The notes under the pieces: model-generated
Database searches by the model: none
Told to the model about the DNA's origin: nothing
Seen by the model: only the letters and a program-made list of their open reading frames with translations
Assembly: GCF_001640805.2 (NCBI RefSeq)
Contig: NC_066853.1
Coordinates: forward strand, 27,172,378 to 27,236,377
Origin: Lates calcarifer
Taxonomy: Eukaryota > Chordata > Actinopteri > Centropomidae
DNA length: 64,000 nt
Direction: 5' to 3'
Translations under genes and position numbers: made by a program
Shown here: one piece after another, positions 1-9,929 of the stretch
Layout of the letters: each line of letters starts with the position of its first letter
How positions within the stretch are numbered: the first letter of the stretch is position 1

Positions 1-614
1 TCTTGCAATGCTTAGTTTCTGTCAGTCTCTCTCTCTATGTTTTTCTATATTTCTACATATCATTTTTACAGTGTAAGTCTAATTTCTAGTCTGTCTGAGA
101 TCAGAGTAGCATTTCTACACTGAAGACTGCCAGGATATTAAACAACCCAATGGTTTATTATGGGATATTATGTTATTCAAAAAGGTGTGCTTAAAAGTAG
201 TCTTGTACATGTGAACAGTTTTGAGATTTTAAACTTGTACATGTAATTTTGTACCCGTAAACTCAGTGTTGAAACCTTGTTTACACAGTTGCCTGCTTGT
301 AAACTTACTTTTACAGTCTATGAGGAAAAAAGTAAAGTACTGGTAAATGACTCACTTTTATGCTATCCCTTCTGTAAACAACAACCCCATAGGCTGTTGG
401 CACAGACAGCGTATTACAGCATATAGGTATTATTTATGATGGGAATAAAGGAGGAAGTTAGGTGACCTAGTATATATGGTGACAAAGTGCACTTAAAGAG
501 GCGGTTGTGGTGGATTGGTAGACAAACCACAAAACTCTCACACTGTTCATGAAAGTGATAATAATCATTGTTTTTTTTTGTTTTTTTAAATTTATTTCAC
601 GCAGTCTTTTATTC
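1..614. other. AT-rich intergenic DNA
   Basis: No gene or named repeat is recognised. An 11-bp word, CTTGTACATGT, occurs exactly at 202-212 and 234-244, and related GTAAAC/TTTACAG words follow to about 320, so a short degenerate repeat may lie here. A T-rich run at about 570-592 precedes the SINE. Confidence 0.6.
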
Positions 615-900
615 AGGATGGTAACCACTGCCCCCTCACAGCAAGAAGGTTCTGGGTTCAAGCCTGTGCCTGTGTGGGTTCTTTCCAGGTATTCCAGCTT
701 CCTCCCACAGTCCAAAGACATGCAGGTTAGGTTAATTGGTGACTGTGTGAATGGATGTTTATCTATATATGTTGGTCCTGTGATTGACTGGCTATCCATA
801 TCGGGTGTAACCCACCTCTCGCCCAGAGACAGCTGGGATAGACTCCAGCCCCCCATGACCCTTAACAGATAAGCAATATAGATAATGAATGAATGAATCA
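615..900 (+). repeat. V-SINE copy (DANA/mermaid type)
   Basis: The left part is a decayed tRNA-like head (GTAACCACTGCCCCCTCACA, then GGTTCTGGGTTCAAGCC as the B-box region). The conserved V-SINE core follows (TCCCACAGTCCAAAGACATG), then the LINE-like tail (GACAGCTGGGATAGACTCC, AACAGATAAGC) and a (GAAT)n end. The first tRNA-like bases and part of the centre are missing. Open frames on both strands here are only the SINE read as protein. The family is recognised from memory of the superfamily; the exact subfamily is not assigned. Confidence 0.85.
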
Positions 901-1405
901 TCTTTTATTCATAGTAACAACAACTAAGGTCCTCTAACCAAGTATTTATTTCTAGCTAAAGCTTCTTTTTTTTCCCTAAACCTAACAAAGTAGTTTTTGG
1001 GCCCAAACCTAACCAAAGACTGACCGTTCAGCAATCTCAACCACATGTTTTTGTATCATTACCATGAAGACCAAAGTGTGTGACAGGTGGAGTTAAGGGT
1101 GGAGATAGAGTTAAAGCTTGTGGGCTTTGAACTAAATGCACAAAAAAAGACCTAAAACTATAAAAAGCCTGTAAGCTAAGTTTTTTACAGATGCAAACTA
1201 AAATGTACAAGTTTCCAAAGTGACATTACAGGTACACAACAGTTTTACCATATTGAATGATACAATATTATACATGTTGGTATTAGTACATCAGGATTCT
1301 CAGGAAAAGTATGTGTACTACAGTAAGTACAGTCAGTCAACATTCAACCATGAAGCAGATCTGTGAAATGTGATGGATCTTTACAATAGACACTTTGACT
1401 AATAC
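901..1405. other. Intergenic DNA, no recognised feature
   Basis: AT-rich sequence lies between two SINEs. Short runs of 'cctaacaaag/cctaaccaaag' recur at about 980-1015. I see no coding signal or named repeat. Confidence 0.55.
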
Positions 1406-1680
1406 TGGGTGGCACAGTGGAGCAGTGGTTACCACTGTCACCTCTAAGTAAGAAGGTGCCAGGTCCAAGCCACCCAGTTTGCCTGTGTGGAACTCTGTGT
1501 GGAGTTTGCATGTTCTCCCTGTGCCTGCATGGGTTCTCTCCGGGTATTCCGGCTTCCTCCCACAGTCCAAAGTCCTGAAGGTTTCAGTATGAATGGTTGT
1601 CTATATGTGTTGGCCCTGCGATGGACTGACGATCTGTCCAGACCCTTAACAGATAAGTGGTTTAGATGATGGATGGATGG
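1406..1680 (+). repeat. V-SINE copy with tRNA-like head
   Basis: This copy starts with the tRNA-like head (GGCACAGTGGAGCAGTGGTT, then AGGTCCAAGCC near the B box). It continues into the conserved core (GAGTTTGCATGTTCTCCCTG, GGTATTCCGGCTTCCTCCCA, CAGTCCAAAG) and ends in (GATG)n. Several internal blocks, including most of the segment between 'dipping' core and AACAGATAAG tail, are deleted. It is in direct orientation with the copy about 500 bp upstream. Confidence 0.87.
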
Positions 1681-1985
1681 ACTTTGAGTAATACTTTTAC
1701 TGGTCGTTTCTCCTCCAAGTAAGGCTGATGGTTGAAGGTCTGATGATCTGTGTTTCTTGTCACATGGGATTTCTTTTTAGTGCTGTTTCTATCTCAGATC
1801 CAAGCAATTTACTTGGTCAGTATAATAATATTATTACCATTAGGACCAATGAAAAGCACTGTAAGACTGAAAGCCCAGTTACAATAAACCTCCAATGCTG
1901 TTGAATTATGTCCTCATAAGTATAGTAATACAATTATTTGTGTGATGTGACAGCAGAAGCCTAGACAGACATCCAAGCAGTGAAG
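1681..1985. other. Intergenic DNA, no recognised feature
   Basis: Mixed sequence contains a short 'ataataatattattacc' AT run near 1825. No open frame of note and no named repeat are seen. Confidence 0.5.
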
Positions 1986-2235
1986 GGCAGGAGGTATTCA
2001 GTTGCGCTGAGGGAAACGGTCCACCCTGCCATCCTGTCATCCCTCCCACACCCCTGCTCTGTTTCTGAGCCAGGCCAGATCTGGGGCCCTTGTGTCACCA
2101 ACAGATGGCCCTCTCACAAAAGGACCCCTCAGCCTGCCAAGCTGGTCTCCTGCACACCCGATTAAATCTCAATAGCAAAGTTAGAATTGATACACTGAGT
2201 CTATGGTGATTCAATTAGAGCAGGACGGCATGAGG
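1986..2235. other. Candidate conserved non-coding block
   Basis: Composition rises from AT-rich flanks to a balanced, non-repetitive stretch (CCAGGCCAGATCTGGGGCCC at about 2072, then GATTAAATCTCAATAGC). No protein is recognised in any frame and no transposon family matches. It is called only because it contrasts with the surrounding simple and dispersed repeats; conservation was not tested. Confidence 0.3.
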
Positions 2236-2670
2236 AAAAGACAGGGAAATGGAGAAGTAAACAATGAGTGGGTAGTTAGAAAGTCATTTACCTGGTATTA
2301 TTCTGTTTGGGGGTAACAGGGGCAATTATCCCTCCAGAAATGAGTGTTTGGTGGGATAATGTGCTCTAGGCTTGCATAGTTATATCAAGAGAACTGAAGT
2401 AAGCTAATCTGAAGACTCACTGGAGACCCTCAGACTGAATAATGGCAGCTTGGTGCTTTCTAGGAATGAGATTCATATTAGTGCACACTTACCATCCATA
2501 GAATTTTGATGCTATATTGTGGTTTGTTTTGTTACTTTTCAGTACACTACATTTTTCTGCTAGTGGTTTAGGCTATAATGACACAGTTTAATTGCTCAAA
2601 AATACAAATTAATCTTTTAACCACATCTTCATGTCAGTGCATGAATAAGTAACTTTAATTGAACAACTGC
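2236..2670. other. Intergenic DNA, no recognised feature
   Basis: Single-copy-looking AT-rich sequence, with no open frame or named repeat. It could be the flank of the candidate block to the left. Confidence 0.45.
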
Positions 2671-2867
2671 GTGACTGACAGATGACAGATGAAATCAATG
2701 ACAGGCTGACAGATGGGTGTAGTGACTGTCAGTGTAATAGTTTGCCAGTAAGTCAGCCAGTTGATCAGTCAGACAGACTGACTGAATAGCTGACCAATGA
2801 CTGAGTCACCCATTCACTGAATGACTGGCACCTACTAACTTACTGACTAGCCCAATGAGAGACTGCC
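2671..2867. repeat. Degenerate GACT/GACA tetranucleotide tract
   Basis: GACTGACAGATGACAG-type words recur for nearly 200 bp: GACTGACAG, GACAGGCTGACAGATG, CAGACAGACTGACTGAATAG, CTTACTGACTAG. The units are interrupted and diverged, consistent with an old tetranucleotide expansion that has decayed. No protein reading is plausible. Confidence 0.7.
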
Positions 2868-2893
2868 AGGGGCAACAAGGAAAAGGGGTTCAG

Positions 2894-2914
2894 CTGTGTG
2901 TGTGTGTGTGTGTG
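2894..2914. repeat. (TG)n microsatellite
   Basis: An uninterrupted TG run of about ten units. Confidence 0.95.
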
Positions 2915-3710
2915 ACAGGGTGGTTGAATAAGATGAAACAGACAAGCGGCTGTCTGTGATTAACAATAAATAAGCCAATAAATATTCTGTCAGGGCAAAA
3001 AGAGGCATGATTAAAAGCACAGGGAGGCTGTGATAGGGTGAGGTCAGCTTCAGCCTAGATTGGGAGGTGTGTGGAAGAAAGAAATCACACATGCAAATCC
3101 CTTCCTGATGTCCTTATTTAAAAATAATACACTACATAACAACAACAATGTAAGAATGACAGGCAAACATAATTTCATTCAAAGGTTTCATGATCTTTTA
3201 GCATAAATGAAAATATTATTTGCCTTAAAAGAATTTAATGCATGCCATCTTGTAAATGCATACACGCACACTTGCATACAAACTCACACATACACATATA
3301 GTATATACACAGAAACAAAAACAAGATACTTACATAAAAATACAGACTGCCCTATAGGTTATCTGTGAAAGCACCTTATAATTATGACCCATAGTTACAT
3401 TTTATTGTCAGGCGGCCTCTAGCAGCAGCAGTTATGATGAAAGCAGAGGAGCAAGTCAGATGACATATATAGCGCAACACAGTGTGTGTATGGAGGAGGT
3501 CAACAAAACACAGGACTTTGACATGGGAGTCATAGTCAAAATTATTATTATTAATTATTGTAACCATGCCAAAGCCCCAGTGTGCTACCATCAGTACATT
3601 CTTTGTTTAGAGTAACCATGATGATGATAGTCCAGTACATCTGGCACCAGTATGCTCCATGGGTCATATCAAAGGACAGTGACAGCAAATGCACACTGTG
3701 ACAAATGACC
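2915..3710. other. Intergenic DNA with CA-rich patches
   Basis: CA/TA-rich irregular sequence is present at about 3245-3320 and an ATTATT run at about 3541-3560. No gene or named repeat is recognised. Open frames are short. Confidence 0.5.
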
Positions 3711-3900
3711 TACAATGGGGGAAATAAGTATTCAACACAAAACACATTTTTATCATTTAACATCATTTGTATCAGCTATTCATGTGAAATTTAGACATTT
3801 AGATATTGGTATTATCTCAATAAAACTACACAGATAAAGACTGTAACTGTAACTGTAACATTCCAATCCATAAAATGTTAAGTGTATATAATCATTTAAG
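3711..3900 (+). mobile_element. Terminal fragment of a Tc1-like DNA transposon
   Basis: TACAATGGGGGAAATAAGTA followed by TTCAACAC matches the terminal inverted repeat I recall for a common fish Tc1 family. The sub-terminal part is also recognisable (GTGAAATTTAGACATTTAGA, TTGGTATTATCTCAATAAAA). The match fades by about 3900. No transposase frame and no second terminus are seen, so this is a truncated end or an internally deleted copy. Confidence 0.65.
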
Positions 3901-4074
3901 TCTGAAAACTTGTTGGCACAGAACCATTGTAAAATTTACATGTACCATATATCCACTCAGTTTATTAATTGAAATTGGTTCATTGCTCATTGGTTGTTAG
4001 GTTTAACTCTTGTGTATACATTTTCCAAAATGCATTTAGGTTGTTAGTGTATATATTGTAGCCTACAAAGATGC

Positions 4075-4410
4075 ATACACCCCCACCACACACATACACA
4101 CATCTCACAACTCAAATGCTTACTGCTCATTTAATGTTGTTGTGTCATATACAGAAATGATCTTCACTTATAAATTACGACAAATTATATATGAATGTGA
4201 AGGCTTGTGCTTGCATGTGCACGTGCATGTGAGTGAAAGTGTGGGTATGTTTATGTATGTATGTATGTGTGTGTGAGAGAGAGAGACAAGGGGATGGAAA
4301 TTGTGATCCGAAGTACAATATCATTTCTACCTCTCTAACTGTACACATAAACACATGTACACACACATGTACACAGACACACATTAATTTCTCAATACAC
4401 ACATACACAC
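4075..4410. repeat. Irregular CA/TG, TATG and GA microsatellite cluster
   Basis: A CA-rich patch sits at about 4083-4105. A run of TATG units followed by TG and then (GA)n lies at about 4249-4289, and a CA-rich patch at about 4340-4410. The frames open on both strands here code only for His/Thr/Val/Cys runs from the dinucleotides. Confidence 0.85.
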
Positions 4411-5087
4411 CTCACTCTGACATCCATATCAACACACCCACACCATTTTAGTGGCATACATTTATTCCATTGGCCCACAGTGCTCCATAATAGGAGAAAG
4501 TGAAACCTGGAAAACAGTGTGTATTTACTCTGTGGGCTTAACATGAGAAAATGGGGCAATCAGGTAGAAAATAGTAAGAACAACAACTGTAAGGCCACAA
4601 CCCCAGAATGAAAGCCTAATAAAGTAGAATGCCTGATTTTATGTTGTCTTGATAGGGAGCATCAAAAATGACAGCTTTAGTGGATTTCCATGGGGACATT
4701 TTTGTCATTAATAAACTGCATGTAACTATCTTGTTTACATGGTGTGTTACAGACATTGCTGGACTTCAGGTTTAAATTTTTTAATGTGAAAAACAAGACA
4801 CACCGCAGCCAAGAAGACAAAAGGCAGCAAGCAGGCAAGATGCAGAGGGGCAGTATCCCAAACACAAGGGACCAACTGAAACACAGGAGAAAAGAAGGAG
4901 CCATTCTGAGGAGGGGTTCTGGAATAGTAAGCCATGCAGATTGTCCTGGGGCTGGACAGTCCCTGGCTTTTGGAACACCTCCCAGCAAACTCTCTCAAGT
5001 ATTGTATTTGTGGTAAAGGTATTTTCTCCACTCTCAAAGAAGAAACATGAGGGTAGATTATTCAGTTCACTGGAATATAGGCTGTTC
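4411..5087. other. Intergenic DNA, no recognised feature
   Basis: Moderately GC-rich sequence at about 4800-4980 is open in several frames on both strands at once, which argues against real coding. No domain is recognised. Confidence 0.45.
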
Positions 5088-5723
5088 TGTTACGGTTTAG
5101 TCATAAGACCTAGAAGCAGAAGACTAGGAGACAGGGTAGTTGTTATTATTCTTTTAATGAATCACAAGAAGAGTAGTTAACCAACGTGCCAACAACCCTG
5201 CAGACAACAAGGGCAGCAAATCTGACACATGAGGGGGAAGTGGTAGAGACTCACAGGATACACACTGAAACCCAGAAAACAAGAGGTGCCGAGCAGGTGA
5301 GCAACAGCAAGGCAGCAGCTCCAGCCCAGGAAACACATTGAAGCACAGGTGATACAGGGAGGCGAGGCAGCATGACTGGTGCAGACAAACATTGGAGCAC
5401 AGGGGATACACAAGTAAGCACAATCACTGAAGAAACATTTGAGTTATACTTCGTTCAAATAAGGCTGAGTGACCAAGAGTAATTACCACTAGTAAGGCAA
5501 AACAAGCAAGACAACAAGTCAGGGCAGAACCAGCCTTCTTATACAGCCTGTGACTGACAGCAGGTGTGTAGATGAAAATAGAACACAAGAGAGTTAGTGA
5601 TCCAAGAGTGGTGCCACGCTTCCATACACATACACTCACAGAGACAGGCTAAGGAAGAGGAGAAAACATGAAAAAAACACATGAACACTGGTAAAACCTG
5701 GAGTTGCATCTCCAGCTGTGACA
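5088..5723 (-). mobile_element. Probable solo LTR of an LTR retrotransposon
   Basis: Read on the minus strand, the block begins TGTCACAG (5723 downward) and ends CCGTAACA (to 5088), so it has TG...CA ends with a short imperfect inverted repeat. A TATAAG box lies at 5543-5538, about 180 bp inside the start, and an ATTAAA signal at 5158-5153, close to the end. That is the order expected for U3, R and U5. Phrases such as the TATA-flanking GGCTGTATAAGAAGGCTGG resemble fish gypsy-type LTRs I recall. No matching second LTR, internal genes or clear target duplication is seen (flanks TGTTC and GTTTA), so clade and boundaries are tentative. Confidence 0.5.
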
Positions 5724-6576
5724 GTTTAAATTAATACCCCAAACTATGTCATATGTGGCCTACAAGGACCTGACTTTGTACATCAGTACATAAATAATAT
5801 TTGATCACATTCTCTTTAATCAAAACATAACAACTAGTGCAACTTGATGTTTAATTGGGGTCCCTCCAGTCAGCAAGGACTGATATTTTAATACTTTAAA
5901 AACGTTCCTGCAGCACCATTTGTTATTATAATTTGTCCAAGACCTTTGTGAAGTAAAATGGAAACTAGTCTTATTTTTGGATATTGCTGAGGAAAATAAA
6001 GTTAATAAATGGGTGTTTTGTGTCCTTAATCATCTATTATTTACATTTACAAAAAAACAACTTCCATTGTGTTCCGAGGAATGAAATTGATGACAGCCAT
6101 ATTGGCTGTATTTCTACCAGTTATAAGCTACTGAAACATACTACAACATAAGAGCTAAACCACTGAGAGTGTGAATATGACTGGGGAGGTCTATGCTGTG
6201 TTCTAGCATGTAGAAATCTAGTGCAACACGAGAGCATCCTTCAGAGATAAAATAATCCTTAAAGATAGTAATCTGAAAGTTCTTAACTCTATGGAAGTGC
6301 AGTCTTGTTTGTAATGTAGCACTCAATAAACTAGTTTCCAGCATGGCACCACTGAAAAAAGAGTGCACTCTAAAAGATAAAATTGTAATAATTCTGTGAA
6401 ATAGACCTTTAACTACAATAGTGTATATAGATTTGTTGAAAAATAAATACAATTTTATAATTTTTAATTCCATCCACTTTTGACTTTGTGGTCTTAAAAC
6501 TATTTGAAATATACATATTGTGTGGCATCATGGCAACATACATATTCAATTATCCCAGGTTGTGCTGAAAAAAATG
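5724..6576. other. Intergenic DNA, no recognised feature
   Basis: AT-rich sequence; the segment at about 6100-6320 (CTAGTGCAACACGAGAGCAT) may be an old dispersed repeat, but I cannot name it. No credible coding frame. Confidence 0.45.
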
Positions 6577-6753
6577 TTCATTCATCCATTTATTATCTAT
6601 ACCAATAGGCTGCAGCCTATCCCAGCTGACAATGAGCGAGAGGCGGGGTATAACCGTACTTATCAGCAGTCCATTGCGAGGCCAACATATATAGACACAG
6701 AACCTTCTTGCTGTGAGACATCAGTGTTAACCACTGCACACCGTGCCACCCCT
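6577..6753 (-). repeat. V-SINE copy, internally deleted, minus strand
   Basis: Reverse-strand reading gives the tRNA-like head (GGGTGGCACGGTGTGCAGTG, then CAGCAAGAAGGTTCTG near 6700) joined almost directly to the tail (CCTCTCGCTCATTGTCAGCT, GGGATAGGCTGCAGCC, GATAATAAATGGATGAATG). The conserved core present in the copies at 0.6 and 1.4 kb is gone, leaving about 177 bp. Confidence 0.8.
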
Positions 6754-7145
6754 GAAAAAAATGTGTCAGCTGTTATTTGCCTATAACTTAAAGTACTGAA
6801 CATATGTTGTTTTAGGGCACAGTGATAATTTTTCTGCTGTTACTTTCTGTGTAGGAAGTCATCTTTTCTGACAGTAGTAGTAGCATCATACATTCATTTA
6901 ATTTAAGTTGTAGCTAGGACTTATTTGTTTTGTTTGTTTTTTTCAGGTGAAAATGTTATTTGAAGAAAAGATCTTATGCAAAAGTCACCTAATGGAAAGA
7001 CTGCGGTGCAATTTTTTAAAAATGGTTTAGTGAAAACTGAAAATGATAAGTTTATGTGGGTACTCAAGTCCTCCAAATTCAGCTACTTCTTACTGCTATT
7101 TGGGGTTTAAAGTTGCACGGTGCATCTATAATAAGAGGCATACAG

Positions 7146-7147
<2 letters not shown>
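6754..7147. other. Intergenic DNA, no recognised feature
   Basis: AT-rich sequence with a TTTGTTTTGTTTG run at about 6926. Nothing else recognised. Confidence 0.5.

Positions 7148-7180
<33 letters not shown>
7148..7180. repeat. (GT)n microsatellite
   Basis: An uninterrupted run of about sixteen GT units. Confidence 0.97.
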
Positions 7181-7181
<1 letters not shown>

Positions 7182-7396
7182 TGGATCTATCCTCATGACC
7201 AGTGTGCATTAGTCAAATATACTCTCCACAGTGGGAGTATTGGCAGGGCAAAGCCGATAGGACATAGAGTCAGACAGTAAGATGTATGTACTACACCGCC
7301 ACACAAACACACTGTAATGGATTGCACTGTGTCTGTATTGGGTGTTTCAGCAAATGTTCAGTCATGTATTGTGAAGAGGTATATTACCTGATTCTG

Positions 7397-7430
7397 TATG
7401 TGTGTGTGTGAGTGTGTGTGTGTGTGTGCA
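7397..7430. repeat. (TG)n microsatellite, interrupted
   Basis: TG units interrupted once by AG. The Val/Cys-rich start of a 150-codon open frame here comes from this run. Confidence 0.95.
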
Positions 7431-7559
7431 CATTTTTGCACGTCAGCTCAATTCCAAACCTGAATTTTGTCATACACCAGACATGCATGTGTTTTTATGT
7501 GGACTGCAAATGCTACAGTGTGTGTGTGGCAGTACTTGGAGTGTGGTAATGAATGATAC

Positions 7560-7930
7560 GTGTGATATGTGCTGTTTGTCTGGTATGCCAAGCACGTCAG
7601 GTCTGCTTACCATTGGCCCAGCCCCTATAGAGATGGCTTATCAGTGGAGGTACATATGGAAGAGCAGTTTGCCTACACACACTCTCTTACCACCCTCTGT
7701 CAGAGAAAGAAATCCTTATCAGGGAGCCCTCGTCTTCCCCTGCATTCTCTTCCACCCTCCCGCTCCTCTCCTTCTGCTCTCTATCTCTGTCTCGTCTTGG
7801 AGATATGCTAATCGCTGTGTAAGTATATCCTGTCAAATAATTACCATATATTAAGCTCTACTCATCTTGGCATAATTTCCCCTTCCGCATAATCGTATTT
7901 GGACCTCTTACTTATGAAAAAGCAATGGAC
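7560..7930. other. Candidate conserved non-coding block
   Basis: Non-repetitive, motif-rich sequence, for example GATATGCTAATCGCTG at about 7801, CAAATAATTACCATATATTA at about 7835 and CCGCATAATCGTATTTGG at about 7885. A 150-codon plus frame (7402-7854) crosses it, but that frame starts in a microsatellite, has no recognisable domain and ends in the AT-rich part. I read the block as a possible enhancer; conservation was not tested. Confidence 0.35.
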
Positions 7931-8845
7931 AGAGGGGACTTACCTTAGGCAAGTTAAGCAAGTTAATCTTCATTGATTGAATATCAGGCTCATCAATGTG
8001 TTAACAGAATGTGTGTGTGTGTGTGTGGAATGTAGTGCGTTAGGAGGGAAAATCTATGCATTCATGCAATACAAATAGGGTACTCCTCATACATGTGCAT
8101 ATATATATTTTCATGAAGGTAGCAGGTAAAGGTACAGACTTGTACTGCCTGTTCTCAAGGTACTGCGTTCTATTGTTTGTCACTCCTTTCATGATCCAGA
8201 AATCTGCCATCATTAAGGATGTTCCAATTCCCCTATATTGGTTCGGAAGAGCAGGAAGTTAGGTGAGATCTCTATGGAGAGATAAGTGATGATACAGGGG
8301 AGCAACCTTCACGTAAGTTGTTTACTGGACTGTAACACCACTTTACTGGCAATCAGGCAGTGATTGGATGCTTGAACTGTTTTGAGGCTACATCACCACA
8401 GTTTTATTTTGGGACAAATAACCAAAACAATTCATGTGTATTGCTTTCCAGATTCACCACCTAGTTTAAAATAGTGGCTCTGTAGAAGAACCAACCTTCT
8501 TCACTCATTCAACATTTGCCTTTTTGTGCCCTTTAATATGTACCATGTATAATATTACATCAGGGAGAGGAGAAAAGTCTATAACCATACAGTTATTTTC
8601 TGGACCTTTATTGCCTTTGTTACAATAATAATACAATAATGCTTAGGGAACAGTTTAGGATTAGGAAAAGAAAATAGTTTTAATTAAGAAAAGTACTGCT
8701 TTGAGATTAGAGGACCTTCGTCAAGGTTACAATAATAAAAACATGGTTAAAGGTTCTGTGTGCCCTGCCCTTTCCACGCTAAAACAGTATGTTGAAACTG
8801 AGAACCAGTGACATTGAAAAAATACTGCCATCTTAAAATAAATAA
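7931..8845. other. Intergenic DNA, no recognised feature
   Basis: A short TG run lies at about 8011-8028. The segment near 8700-8740 (AGGACCTTCGTCAAGG) resembles a phrase common in fish dispersed repeats, but it is too short to assign. No coding signal. Confidence 0.45.
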
Positions 8846-8873
8846 ATTAATAATAATAATAATAATAATAATA
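8846..8873. repeat. (TAA)n microsatellite
   Basis: About nine TAA/ATA units, preceded by AAATAAAT. Confidence 0.95.
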
Positions 8874-9080
8874 AAGAAGACTGTCATAAAGTCAAAATAC
8901 TGTAATATAACAATATTTTAAGATTGTAATTTCTTGATGTCTGTGTTTTCAGTAAAATTTTTTTCAATGCCAATACTTTTTTCAGTGGCAACACAAATAT
9001 TTTGATGCCAGTGTTTCCTTTTTCTGTTTGGGTTTTGTTTTCAATGCCAAGTCTCAATGTCACTGTTCTAGCTCCTCAGT

Positions 9081-9890
9081 CTACTGGGATTTACTCGCAC
9101 AGCCATCTCGGGTTTAGAGAGAATGGTCAGAAAAAGAGAAAATATCTAGTGAGCAGCAGTTCTCTGGGCAAAAATGACTTGCTGATGTTAGAGGTCAGGG
9201 GAGATTGGCCAGACTGCTTTGAGCTGATAGGAAGGCAGCAGTAACTCAAATAACCACTGGTTATAACCAAAGAATGCAGAAGAGCATCTCTGAATGCCAA
9301 ACATGTCAAACCTTGAAGCAGATGGGCTACAGCAGCAGAAGACCACACTGGTTGCCTCTCCTGTCAGCTAAGAACAGGAAACTGAGGCTACAATTTGCAC
9401 AGGCTCACCAAAAATTGGACAATAGAAGATTGGGAAAATGTTGCCTGGTCTGAAGAGTCTTAATTTCTTCTGTGACATTCAGATGGTAGGGTCAGAATTT
9501 GGTGTAAACAACATGAACACATGGATCCATCCTGCCTTCTATCAATGGTTCAGGCTGGCGGTGGTAGTGTAATGGTCTGGGGGATATTGTGTTGCTGACA
9601 CTGCCCATCCCTTTATGTCCACAGTATACTCATCTTCTGATGGCTGCTTCCAGCAGGATAACGTGCCGTGTCACAAATCTCAGATCATTTCAAACTGATT
9701 TCTTGAACATGACAATGAGTTTACTGTACTCAAATGGCTTCCACAGTCATTAGATATCAATCCAGTAGAACACCTCTGGGATGTGGTGAAATGGCAGATT
9801 TGTATCATAGATGTGTAGCCAACAAATCTGCAGGAAATGTGTGATGCTCTTATGTCAATATGGCAATGTCTATATATGTCAGTCACACCG
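9081..9890 (+). mobile_element. Tc1-type transposon relic, broken transposase
   Basis: The sequence follows the transposase region of a common fish Tc1 family. The readable start FRENGQKKRKYLVSSSS is at about 9112-9162, then come GCCAGACTGCTTTGAGCTGA, TGGGCTACAGCAGCAGAAGA, CTGTCAGCTAAGAACAGG, a GGTGGTAGTGTAATGGTCTG block, TTCCAGCAGGATAA (the catalytic-core QQD region) and CAATCCAGTAGAACACCTCT (the NP-E-L motif region). The frame is broken many times. Compared with the family as I recall it, about 70 bp are missing near 9588, where GGGGGATATTGTG joins TTGCTGACAC. The 5' inverted repeat and the 3' end are absent. A LINE relic abuts it downstream. The relic cannot make an active enzyme. Confidence 0.87.
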
Positions 9891-9929
9891 GATTTCCTGC
9901 CTGTTCAGCCTGAATCCCCCTTAGTCTTC

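Noticed and set aside
467..901. 144-codon minus-strand open frame
   Set aside because: It is the antisense of the V-SINE at 615-900.
7402..7854. 150-codon plus-strand open frame as a gene
   Set aside because: Starts inside a TG microsatellite and shows no domain; the right part is better read as a non-coding block.
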